Of a stretch of DNA of 64,000 bases, positions 8,134 to 15,799 are shown piece by piece. The notes under the pieces are model-generated. The model did no database searches. It worked only from the letters and a program-made list of their open reading frames with translations, and was not told the DNA's origin. The stretch spans positions 434,001 through 498,000 of the forward strand of contig CAXMMQ010000007.1 in NCBI GenBank assembly GCA_963693035.2. Direction: 5' to 3'. This stretch comes from Lichenicoccus sp963693035 (GTDB lineage Bacteria; Pseudomonadota; Alphaproteobacteria; Acetobacterales; Acetobacteraceae). The translations under genes were made by a program, and so were the position numbers. The stretch's first letter is position 1. Every line of letters starts with the position of its first letter.

Positions 8134-9123
8134 TCAGGGTTCGGCGGTCGCCACCTTGGCCGATGCGATGCGCAGGTCGCCGTGCTTGTGCGACACCGGC
8201 GCCGCACCCTGCGTCCCGCGCTCCCACCAGGTGCCCCGGCGCAGGATGGTGTAGCAACGCCAGAGCCGGCGCGGCCACCAGACCGCGCTGCGCAGCGCCA
8301 TCAGCGCGTAGCGCCTGGCCTCCTCGTGCGACGGTTCCGTCTTGCTGAGGAACTCGAGCTTGATCAGGTCTTCGGTGGCGGCGTCCATCGCCATTTCGCG
8401 GGCGTAGTAGTTGATCAGGCTGCGGGCCCGGAAGCGGCGCAGGAAACGCTGCTCGCACTCCTTGGAATGCCACCAGCCGTTGGTGCCGTGCACGCGGTAC
8501 TTCACCATGCCGGTCGGCAGGTAGTATTTATGCGCGCCCTGCAGGCTGCTGCCGAACACCAGGCACGCATCGGCGGATAGCTTCCAGGTCTGCAGGAAGC
8601 CGGCCGGCAGGTCGAGCGCCCGGTCCGCCCAGTCCCTGCGCATCGACAGCGCGCTGGTCGCCTCGCCATACCACCAGCCGGTCATCCAGGTGCTGAGCGC
8701 GGTGTAGCCGATATCGACAGGGCGATCCGAATAGGCCTCGCGGCCCTGCTCGTTGCCGAACAGAGTGAGGTCGGTGAAGATGAAATCGATATCGGGCTGG
8801 CTGTCGTACACCGCTGTGACCTGCTCGAGATAGCTGCGCTCCCAGTAGTCGTCGGCATCGAGAAAGGCGACCACCTGCCCGGTGGCCAGCGCCAGGCCCT
8901 GCCGGAAGGCGCCGAGCTGGCCCTGGTTCGAGCCCAGATGCAGGGTGACACGCGCATCGCTGCCGTAGCGCGCGCGCAGCCGCTCGACGGACCCGTCGGT
9001 CGAGCCGTCATCGACCACGATGACTTCCGCCGGCGACCGGGTCTGCGAGAGCGCGCTCTCGACCGCATCGACCACGTAGGACGCGTAGTTGTAGTTGGTG
9101 ATGATGACACTGATCGTCGTCAT
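8134..9123 (-). CDS. Glycosyltransferase family 2
   Basis: A 329-aa GT-A fold inverting glycosyltransferase. The N-terminus TISVIITNYNYA, the nucleotide-binding VVDDGSTDGS (residues ~37-45) and the metal-binding DxD-like DADDYW (residues 89-94) are diagnostic. The C-terminal ~130 residues are Trp- and Arg-rich with no obvious transmembrane segment, so it is probably cytosolic or peripheral. It stands alone, convergent with the metallopeptidase gene and upstream of nothing related, so neither donor nor acceptor can be inferred. The 230-bp gap between its start and the MarR gene is AT-richer than its surroundings and contains a small inverted repeat (TGAAC-TTTC-GTTCA at 9297-9310). Confidence 0.88.
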   Translation of the reverse strand: MTTISVIITNYNYASYVVDAVESALSQTRSPAEVIVVDDGSTDGSVERLRARYGSDARVTLHLGSNQGQLGAFRQGLALATGQVVAFLDADDYWERSYLEQVTAVYDSQPDIDFIFTDLTLFGNEQGREAYSDRPVDIGYTALSTWMTGWWYGEATSALSMRRDWADRALDLPAGFLQTWKLSADACLVFGSSLQGAHKYYLPTGMVKYRVHGTNGWWHSKECEQRFLRRFRARSLINYYAREMAMDAATEDLIKLEFLSKTEPSHEEARRYALMALRSAVWWPRRLWRCYTILRRGTWWERGTQGAAPVSHKHGDLRIASAKVATAEP

Positions 9124-9353
9124 CTGCAGACCTCTCCCCGCACCCGCCAGAGCCTCGACTCGCGCATGACACGCCGGCGCAACGTCGGTAGAGCAGTTTC
9201 CGACCGCACTCTACTGCTAACGCAGCGTTTCGAGAAAAGTTAAACCCGGGTGCTGGGCAATATCGGCGATTGACTGGTCTTGCGTGGTGCCGAGGATGAA
9301 CTTTCGTTCAGTCTCAAAATATGAACATTGAGCGGCTGGAACGGTCGAGCGCG

Positions 9354-9794
9354 CTACGAGGTCTTGAGTTCCAGCAGCGTCACCTGTCGCAACACGCGGC
9401 GGAGCACCGAGGCCGGTTCGGCACCGAAACGCGTCTCGAACCGCTGCTCGGCCGCTTCCCAGAGCCGCCTGGCCTGCTGCATCAGCGCGCCACCGGCGGG
9501 CGTGAGACCGACGATCCGTCTCCTGCGATCCGCCGGCGCCATCCCGACGCTCACTAGCCCGCGCGCCTCCAGCGGCCGCAGCAGGTGCCCGAGCGACGAG
9601 CGGTCCATCACCAGCAGCGCCGCCAGTGCCTGCTGCGGCGTCGGGCCGGCCCGCACCAGCTTCGAAAGGATCGAATACTGGTTCAGGGTGATCCCGGCCG
9701 GCGCCAGTGCTTCGTCATAATGTTGCGACACATGCCGGGCCGCCTGGCGCAGTGCCGAACAACTGCACCGCTCGGGTTCGTCGCTCGCGCCCAT
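9354..9794 (-). CDS. MarR family transcriptional regulator
   Basis: A 146-aa winged-helix regulator. The sequence shows the dimerisation helix (ARHVSQHYDEALAP), the recognition region LNQYSILSKLVRAG...TPQQALAALLVMDRSSLGHLLRPLEARGLV and the wing DRRRRIVGLTPAG. I chose ATG 9794, eight bases after the MFS stop, because it gives the standard MarR length and N-terminus. It is the last gene of a tautomerase-MFS-MarR operon and so probably responds to a small aromatic or toxic ligand exported or processed by its operon partners. The regulated target and ligand are inferred only. Confidence 0.88.
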   Translation of the reverse strand: MGASDEPERCSCSALRQAARHVSQHYDEALAPAGITLNQYSILSKLVRAGPTPQQALAALLVMDRSSLGHLLRPLEARGLVSVGMAPADRRRRIVGLTPAGGALMQQARRLWEAAEQRFETRFGAEPASVLRRVLRQVTLLELKTS

Positions 9795-9801
9795 CTGAGG
9801 C

Positions 9802-11085
9802 TTACGCCCGGCTGGCCTGCGCGGGTGCCCCGGCGCGGCCGGAGCCGATGAACGGCACCAGGAGGGCAGCACCCAGGCACACCAGGCCGGCGGCAATGAA
9901 GGCGCTCAGGTAGCTGCCCTGCGCCGTGCGCAGGCTGCCGGCGGCCCAGGCCGCGGTGGCGCCGCCCAACTGGTGCGCGAACGCGATCCAGCCGAACATC
10001 AGGGCGGCGTTCTCGCGGCCGAAGCACTGCTCGGCAAGGCGAACGGTGGGAGGCACCGTCGCGATCCAGTCCAGCCCGTAGAACACCGCGAACAGCGACA
10101 GGCCGGCGAGGTTGTACTGGGAGAATGGCAGGAAGATGAGCGACAGGCCGCGCAGCCCGTAGTACCAGGACAGCAGCATCCGGCTGTCATGGCGATCGGT
10201 CAGCCAGCCGGAGCCGGTGGTGCCGAAGAAATCGAAGATCCCCATCATCGCGAGCAACCCCGCCGCGCGGACCGGCGGGATACCGTGGTCGCTGCAGGCG
10301 GCGATCAGGTGGGTGCCGATCAGCCCGTTGGTCGACGCCCCGCAGACGAAGAAGCTGCCGGCGAGCAGCCAGAAATCACGCGATTGCATCGCTCGGCCCA
10401 GCGCCCGCAGGGTGCGCAGCACGGGGTTCTGCAGATCGACGATGCGCGGCTCGATTGCGGTGCCCCCATAAGGTGCAAGGCCAAGGTCTGCGGGGCGGTC
10501 GCGCAGCAGCCATGCCACCAGCGGCAGCAGCGCCAGGGCGCAGCATGCCACCGTCGCAGAAACCGAGCGCCAGCCGAACCGCGTCGCCAGGGTGGCCAGC
10601 AGCGGCAGGAAGACGAGCTGTCCGGTGGCGCCGCTCGCCGTCAGCAGCCCGAGCACCAGCCCGCGACGGCGGACGAACCAGCGCTCGGCGACGGTGGCGC
10701 CGAGCACCATCGCCACCATCCCGCTGCCGGCGCCGACGACCAGCCCCCAGAGCAGCCTGAGCTGCCAGACATTGCGCATCAGCATGGTCAACCCGACGCC
10801 GGCCGCCAGCAGCAGCAGGGCGCCGCACACCGTCCGGCGCATGCCGAAGCGCTCCATGATTGCGACGGCGAACGGCCCCATCAGGCCGTAGAGCAGGATA
10901 TTGATGGCGACCGCGCTGCTGATCTGCGCGTCGGTCCAGCCGAACTCGTGCTCCAGCGGCAGGATCAGCACGCCGGGGGTGGCCCGGATGCCGGCGCCGA
11001 TCAGCAGCACCAGGAAGGTGACGCCGGCGATTACCCAGGCATAGGACGCCGCTTCAGGCCGGTGGCCGGCGGGATCATGCCTCAT
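9802..11085 (-). CDS. MFS transporter, 12 TM
   Basis: A 427-aa major facilitator superfamily permease with about 12 hydrophobic helices. The loop between helices 2 and 3 (AVAIMERFGMRRTV) matches the MFS motif A region, and a second copy appears before helix 9 (GWLTDRHDSRML). The overall pattern resembles monocarboxylate/oxalate-formate-type MFS proteins, but the substrate cannot be assigned. The ATG at 11085 overlaps the tautomerase stop by 4 bp (ATGA), which argues for translational coupling; the MarR gene starts 7 bp after its stop. The last residues are Ala/Gly/Arg-rich and polar. Confidence 0.88.
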   Translation of the reverse strand: MRHDPAGHRPEAASYAWVIAGVTFLVLLIGAGIRATPGVLILPLEHEFGWTDAQISSAVAINILLYGLMGPFAVAIMERFGMRRTVCGALLLLAAGVGLTMLMRNVWQLRLLWGLVVGAGSGMVAMVLGATVAERWFVRRRGLVLGLLTASGATGQLVFLPLLATLATRFGWRSVSATVACCALALLPLVAWLLRDRPADLGLAPYGGTAIEPRIVDLQNPVLRTLRALGRAMQSRDFWLLAGSFFVCGASTNGLIGTHLIAACSDHGIPPVRAAGLLAMMGIFDFFGTTGSGWLTDRHDSRMLLSWYYGLRGLSLIFLPFSQYNLAGLSLFAVFYGLDWIATVPPTVRLAEQCFGRENAALMFGWIAFAHQLGGATAAWAAGSLRTAQGSYLSAFIAAGLVCLGAALLVPFIGSGRAGAPAQASRA

Positions 11086-11465
11086 TTGACCAGCGAGGCC
11101 TCGCCATTGCCGAACGACCAGTCCTCGCGCTCGGTCGCGACCAGGCTGATAAACACGTCCTCGCGGCGCAGGCCGAGCCGGCGGTGCAGTTCGTCGGCAA
11201 CCTGGCGATAGAAGTCCTGCTTCTGCCCGGTGCTGCGACCGGCGGCGAGCGTGAGCTGGATGAAGATGCAGTCGGGCGAGCGCTCGATGCCGAAGAAGCT
11301 CGGATCGAACACAAGGTTCCTCGGGGCGTGCTCGGCGATAACCTGGAAGCGGTCGTCCTTCGGCGCCTTCAGGATGCCGACCAGCGCCTCGTACACCACG
11401 TCGCCGACGGTTGCGCGATACTCGTCGGACTTTCCAAGCGCCAGATCGATCCGGGCCAGCGGCAT
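11082..11465 (-). CDS. Tautomerase family protein
   Basis: A 127-aa member of the 4-oxalocrotonate tautomerase superfamily, in the longer ~130-residue class. It begins MPLARIDLALGK, giving the catalytic Pro at position 2 after Met removal. The C-terminal half DVFISLVATEREDWSFGNG is family-typical. It probably acts on a keto/enol acid. I chose ATG 11465 because an upstream in-frame Met would bury the essential N-terminal proline. Its stop overlaps the MFS start, forming an operon with MFS and MarR. A second, decayed copy lies immediately upstream. Confidence 0.87.
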   Translation of the reverse strand: MPLARIDLALGKSDEYRATVGDVVYEALVGILKAPKDDRFQVIAEHAPRNLVFDPSFFGIERSPDCIFIQLTLAAGRSTGQKQDFYRQVADELHRRLGLRREDVFISLVATEREDWSFGNGEASLVK

Positions 11466-11577
11466 CGTGCATCTCCCCGAGCAGGACAGGCACGATAATG
11501 AGGGCAATTGCCCGTATCAGCAACGGTGCAGTTCCGGGGTTGCGGTGCCCCCGGAACGTCTCCCGGCTGGGAGCGGA

Positions 11578-11951
11578 TCACCAGGGTTGGCTGCTCCCGA
11601 ACGACCAGTCGGCGCGCTCCACGAAGACCAGGTTGACCACCACGTCATCGGGACGCACGTCCAGGCCGAGGCCGAGTTCGTCGGCGACATGCCGGAAGAA
11701 ACAGAGATTCTGCTCAGGAGTGCTGCCGACGGTGCTGGTCACCTGGACCAGGATGAACTCGGCCGATCGCTCCATGCCGAGGAAGTGGCGGTCGTAGATG
11801 AGGTTCTCGGGCTCGCGTTAGCTGACGACGATGAAGCGGTCGCCGTCCGGCGCCTTGAGCATTCGACGATCCCCTCGTAAACGATGTCGGCCATGGTGGT
11901 GCGATGTTCGGCGGATTTTCCGCGCGCCAGATCGATCCGTGCAAACGGCAT
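11578..11951 (-). pseudogene. Decayed second tautomerase gene (frameshift plus in-frame stop)
   Basis: A paralogue of the intact tautomerase next door. The minus strand begins MPFARIDLARGKSAEH from the ATG at 11951 and follows the family to YEGIVE. There a one-base loss shifts the reading frame. In the correct continuing frame the sequence reads MLKAPDGDRFIVVS and then hits TAA before REPENLIYDRHFLGMERSAEF, after which homology runs on to the normal end WSFGSSQPW. Two independent lesions (frameshift near 11872 and a stop near 11820) mean the gene is dead. It probably arose by tandem duplication. Confidence 0.85.
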
Positions 11952-12084
11952 GGCATGTCTCCATTGATTGGCAGCGATGCGAGGCTGTTCGCGGTTCTTC
12001 CCGTTGTCAGGCCCGCGGCGCAGCGTTCCGAACCCCGGTGCCGGGCCTGGCGTTGAGCGCCGAAATCAAGCAGAGGAGGCCGCA

Positions 12085-12384
12085 ATGGCTCAGGAAAACA
12101 CGGCCCAGGATACTCCGGTCTGGCTGATCACCGGATGCTCCACCGGTTTCGGCCGCGAACTCGCCAAGCTGGTGCTGGCGCGCGGGTGGCGGGCGGTGGT
12201 GACCGCGCGCGACGCCGCCAAGGTCGCCGACCTGATCGAAGGGCACGAGGATCGCGCGCTGGCGTTGGCGCTCGACGTCGACCAGCCGACCCAGGTCAGG
12301 AGCGTCGTGCGGCAGGCCGAGGCCCGCTTCGGCGCCGCCGACGTGCTGGTCAACAATGCCGGCTACGGCTACCTCGCCGCCATC
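12085..12384 (+). pseudogene. Short-chain dehydrogenase, 5' fragment only
   Basis: The ATG at 12085, preceded by AGGAGG, opens a convincing SDR N-terminus: WLITGCSTGFGRELAK (the TGxxxGxG cofactor motif), VVTARD, the acidic DVDQP turn and VLVNNAGYGYLAAI (NNAG motif). After about residue 100 homology stops abruptly at 12384 and the frame continues as unrelated antisense of the patatin-like gene, whose stop is at 12398. The catalytic Tyr-x3-Lys half is missing. It is an oxidoreductase remnant cut by a rearrangement. A short in-frame product of about 140 aa could still be made but should be inactive. Confidence 0.82.
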
Positions 12385-12397
12385 GTCCGCACCCGTC

Positions 12398-14839
12398 TCA
12401 GTTGCCTTTCAGCGTGGCCCGGGGCTCCGGGCCCGCATTTGCAACCAGGGCGTCTCCGGCGTCCGGCTGCTTCACGAGCGGCTTGCCGTCAATCTCGCCC
12501 TTGAGTTTCTGGAGTTCGGCGGCATTGTCGGGCGCCTCCGTCAGGCTGGTCCAGATCCTGTGCTCGACCTCGCGGGACAAGACCCAGTTGAGCGGAATGC
12601 CGCCATCCTTGCCGGCGTGCAGGTAGAAGTCGAAAAAGGCCTCGCGTCCGCCACCGTCTTCGAAGCCGGGACTGTTGCAGAGCACCTCGCGGGCCTTCTC
12701 GATGGCGTAGGTGCCGTGGCCGGAGCGCACGCTGTAGAGCGTGTCCAATGGCGCGAGAAGTTGCGGCGCGGCCTGCATGTCCAGGGTTCGCCTGGGATCG
12801 CCGGTCGGCCCGCTGCCGCAGCGTGGAACCTGGTCGCCCTGAACGTCCGGCTCGGCATCGGCGTCGATCACCACAAGGATTGGCTCGATCCGGGGAAGCC
12901 CGGAGTTCTTGCACCGCTTCAACGCAACGCAGCCGTGCTTCTCCAGCCACTGCTCGAGTTCGAAGGCCGTCGTCACACCCGAATCCTCGAAATAGCCGCC
13001 ATCCGCGATCTGTGCCGGGCGCTCGGCGAACGTCACCGAGGCAGGGCTGCTCACCGGCACCGGCCTCAGGTTGCCGGTCGGGCTCAGATACGGGAACCGT
13101 GCGGAATTATGCACCGCCGTGGAGACCCGGATATCCCGGCGCAGCAGACCCAGCACGTCGCGTGCGCCGACGAACGGCCAGTCCCGCACGAGATCGAGCC
13201 GTTCCTCCATCGGGTTGCTGCCGTCCCGCGGGATCGTGCGGACCGGCACCGTCAGCAGGCGCTCGCCACCCTCCACGTCGGTGCCGTTCGAGATCCAGAC
13301 CGGCATCCCCGGCTTCCAGGCCCAGCGGCGCTTCTCCGTCCGGGTGGCGTCCCTGTCGTAGAACAGCGAGAGCATCGGCGACTGCAGGGACGGCTCGCCT
13401 GCATGGAGCGGCGGGAAGGCGCGTTCGAAGGCACGTTCGAGTGCGTCGGCCCGGTCGCCGCTGGCGGACGGAAGATCGCCCGACATGACGTGCAGCGGCC
13501 CCGCCAGCAAGGCGCGGACGCTGTCGTTGAGCAGGAAGTTGCCGAGCAGCGGTCCGAGCAGGTCGACGCCATAATGGGCGATGGCGGCGTTGTCGTCATC
13601 CAGCGGCAGCGTATCCGCCTGCTCCTTCGCCTTGTGCCAGTCCCGCAACCGGCAATGAGTCGGTCCCGGAGCGGCGGCCCGCCGCGCCACGTAGTCGGCA
13701 GCGCCGAGCGAGCCACCCGACACCGAGCTGATTGCAAGGATCCCGCTGCCGGGGCCGTCCGGCAGGCTGTCCACGGCGCGCAACACCCGCGTACCCCACA
13801 GGCCGGCGCGCGAGGCTCCCCCGGAGATCGCCACGATGACCGGGCGAACGACTTGCGGGTTGTCCCCGCCGCAGGCGTCGACCCATGATCTGAAGGCGTC
13901 CTCCAGCGCCAGCCGTTCTCCGGGCTGCATGGCATCGTTCCAGGCGGCGTCATCGATCATGCGCACCGGATGCGTGTCGAGTTGCGCGGACCAGACGCTC
14001 ATGCCCACCGCCACGACCACCATGACCGTCATCGGCTTGATCAGGTCGGCGACGCGGATGCCGGTCGACGGAATGCTCCAGGTCGAGCCGAACCGTTTCC
14101 ACCGGACGTCGAACAGCATCAGGACATAGCTGATCGGCCCGATCATCAGCGCCAGCGAGATCAGCGCCGCCGCCGGACCGGGGAACGCCAGCGCGATCCG
14201 GTCGGCGATCCGGATGGTCGCAAACCCCGTGGCGGTGTCGAAGGCCGCGAGGACGAAAACCAGCGCCCCGATACCGGCCGACAGGCCCGCCAGAAGCGGC
14301 CAGGGCGCATAGGCCAGGATTGCCCGTGGCCGCGCCGACCATTCCGCAGCCTCGGGCGGCAGGGCCTCGGCCACGTGCCTGCGCCAGAGGAACACCACCA
14401 GCAGGACCGCCATCCAGCCGAGCGAGAAGAACGCCTGCGACCATGCGCCACTTCGCAGCGCGGTGCAGCAGCCGCTCAGACCGACCACCATCAACAGGAG
14501 GCGTGGCCACCATGACCAGAACCGCACCAGCCAGTTGTTTGCATCCCGGGGACCCTCCGGCCCCCAGGGACGCGCTGCCAGACGGGGCGCCTTGTGGATG
14601 CGCCCGATGCAGGCGTTCAACGCCGTCCGCGCCCAGAGCCACGCCAGCAAGGCGACCAGCGCCAGTGCAGCCTGGTAACGCAGGCTGAACCAGAAATCGT
14701 CAGCCACCGCCTGCAACATGTCCTTGAGTTGCGGCGGCACCGACAGCAGCAATGAAGTGCAGGCCACCACGAACGTCGGTCCACGCACCGACATGAACAG
14801 TTGCCGGAAGCCCGGCGGCTGGCCTGGCATGACGCTCAC
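12398..14839 (-). CDS. Large patatin-like phospholipase domain protein with N-terminal membrane segments
   Basis: An 813-aa protein. Roughly residues 10-300 contain several hydrophobic helices, grouped as two then five or so segments, separated by Arg-rich loops. The C-terminal half resembles the patatin/PNPLA hydrolase fold: an oxyanion-type loop ISGGASRAGLWG, a nucleophile elbow in the segment ISSVSGGSLG and a catalytic Asp candidate in IADGGYFEDSG. Together these suggest a membrane-tethered lipid acyl hydrolase. The Ser elbow reads SVSGG rather than the canonical GxSxG, so activity is not certain. It sits between an SDR fragment and kdpE with no operon partner. Its 3' end coincides with the SDR break, hinting at acquisition by rearrangement. 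Confidence 0.72.
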   Translation of the reverse strand: MSVMPGQPPGFRQLFMSVRGPTFVVACTSLLLSVPPQLKDMLQAVADDFWFSLRYQAALALVALLAWLWARTALNACIGRIHKAPRLAARPWGPEGPRDANNWLVRFWSWWPRLLLMVVGLSGCCTALRSGAWSQAFFSLGWMAVLLVVFLWRRHVAEALPPEAAEWSARPRAILAYAPWPLLAGLSAGIGALVFVLAAFDTATGFATIRIADRIALAFPGPAAALISLALMIGPISYVLMLFDVRWKRFGSTWSIPSTGIRVADLIKPMTVMVVVAVGMSVWSAQLDTHPVRMIDDAAWNDAMQPGERLALEDAFRSWVDACGGDNPQVVRPVIVAISGGASRAGLWGTRVLRAVDSLPDGPGSGILAISSVSGGSLGAADYVARRAAAPGPTHCRLRDWHKAKEQADTLPLDDDNAAIAHYGVDLLGPLLGNFLLNDSVRALLAGPLHVMSGDLPSASGDRADALERAFERAFPPLHAGEPSLQSPMLSLFYDRDATRTEKRRWAWKPGMPVWISNGTDVEGGERLLTVPVRTIPRDGSNPMEERLDLVRDWPFVGARDVLGLLRRDIRVSTAVHNSARFPYLSPTGNLRPVPVSSPASVTFAERPAQIADGGYFEDSGVTTAFELEQWLEKHGCVALKRCKNSGLPRIEPILVVIDADAEPDVQGDQVPRCGSGPTGDPRRTLDMQAAPQLLAPLDTLYSVRSGHGTYAIEKAREVLCNSPGFEDGGGREAFFDFYLHAGKDGGIPLNWVLSREVEHRIWTSLTEAPDNAAELQKLKGEIDGKPLVKQPDAGDALVANAGPEPRATLKGN

Positions 14840-15081
14840 CCTTGGTGCGGGATACTCATCCGAAGCAGGCAGAGTTTCGAAGTCGCACGGAAACTACAGG
14901 GGAAAGTCGTTCTGTAAAGCCGACCTGTATTTGCGGCTTGCGGTTCTGGCCTGAACAGCGTGACGGCCGGACCTCCTTTCGCCGCCCCAGATTTGATTTC
15001 GCAGTCGGACCGATACGGATGGCCGGCAAAACACCTGCGCCGGCCGGTGGAGCGCAATGCTACGCCGACATCTATTTTTCC

Positions 15082-15792
15082 TCAGCCCGGCTCGGCGACC
15101 AGCCGGTAGCCGATGCCGGGCTCGGTGGTGATCATCGGGGCGATGCCGGCCCCAAGCTTCTGCCGCAGGTGCCCGATATAGACGCGCAGATACTGCACGT
15201 CGTCGGCATGCGCGGGACCCCATACCGTGGTCAGCAACTGGCGATGGGTGACCAGCCTGCCGGCATGGCGCATCAGCAGGGCCAGCAACTGGAACTCGCG
15301 CGGGCTCAGCGTGACCGCCTCGCCCGCGACCAGCAGCCGGTGCGCCGGGATGTCGAGCGATAGCGGGCCGACCTCGATCAGCCCGTCCGCAGACGGTGTC
15401 GGCGCATCCCGATCGCGTCGTCGCAGCGCGGTGCGTATGCGCGCCAGCAACTCGCCGAGCGAGAACGGCTTTTCCACGTAGTCGTCGGCGCCGCCGTCGA
15501 GGGCCGCGATCTTCTCGGTCTCGCGGTCGCGCGCCGACAGCACGATCACCGGCACCGCGGAGAATGCGCGCAGCCGCACCAGCGCCTCCTTGCCGTCCAT
15601 GTCTGGCAGTCCGAGATCGAGCAGCACCATGTCGGGCGGCCGTTGCACCGCGAGCCGCAGCCCATCGGCGGCGGTGGCGGCGATGGCGACCGCATAGCCC
15701 GCCGCCTCCAGCGCCGGCCGCAGGAAGCGGTGGATCTGGGTCTCGTCGTCGATGACCAGCACCAGCAGGCTGCCGTCCGCGGTGGTGTTCAT
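15082..15792 (-). CDS. kdpE: KdpE response regulator (OmpR family)
   Basis: Transcriptional activator of the kdp operon, phosphorylated by KdpD. The 236-aa protein has a receiver domain (acidic pair DDE near residue 15, phospho-acceptor Asp59 in LLDLGLPD, the Lys in VEKPFSLGEL) and an OmpR-type winged helix (LSPREFQLLALLMRHAGRLVTHRQLL...VQYLRVYIGHLRQKL). It starts 7 bp after the kdpD stop, so it is the last gene of the Kdp operon. A 242-bp stretch downstream (14840-15081) holds no gene. Confidence 0.95.
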   Translation of the reverse strand: MNTTADGSLLVLVIDDETQIHRFLRPALEAAGYAVAIAATAADGLRLAVQRPPDMVLLDLGLPDMDGKEALVRLRAFSAVPVIVLSARDRETEKIAALDGGADDYVEKPFSLGELLARIRTALRRRDRDAPTPSADGLIEVGPLSLDIPAHRLLVAGEAVTLSPREFQLLALLMRHAGRLVTHRQLLTTVWGPAHADDVQYLRVYIGHLRQKLGAGIAPMITTEPGIGYRLVAEPG

Positions 15793-15799
15793 CCTGGGC

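Noticed and set aside
9297..9310. TGAAC-TTTC-GTTCA inverted repeat downstream of the MarR gene
   Set aside because: Five-base arms with no T-run; too short to call a terminator or operator.
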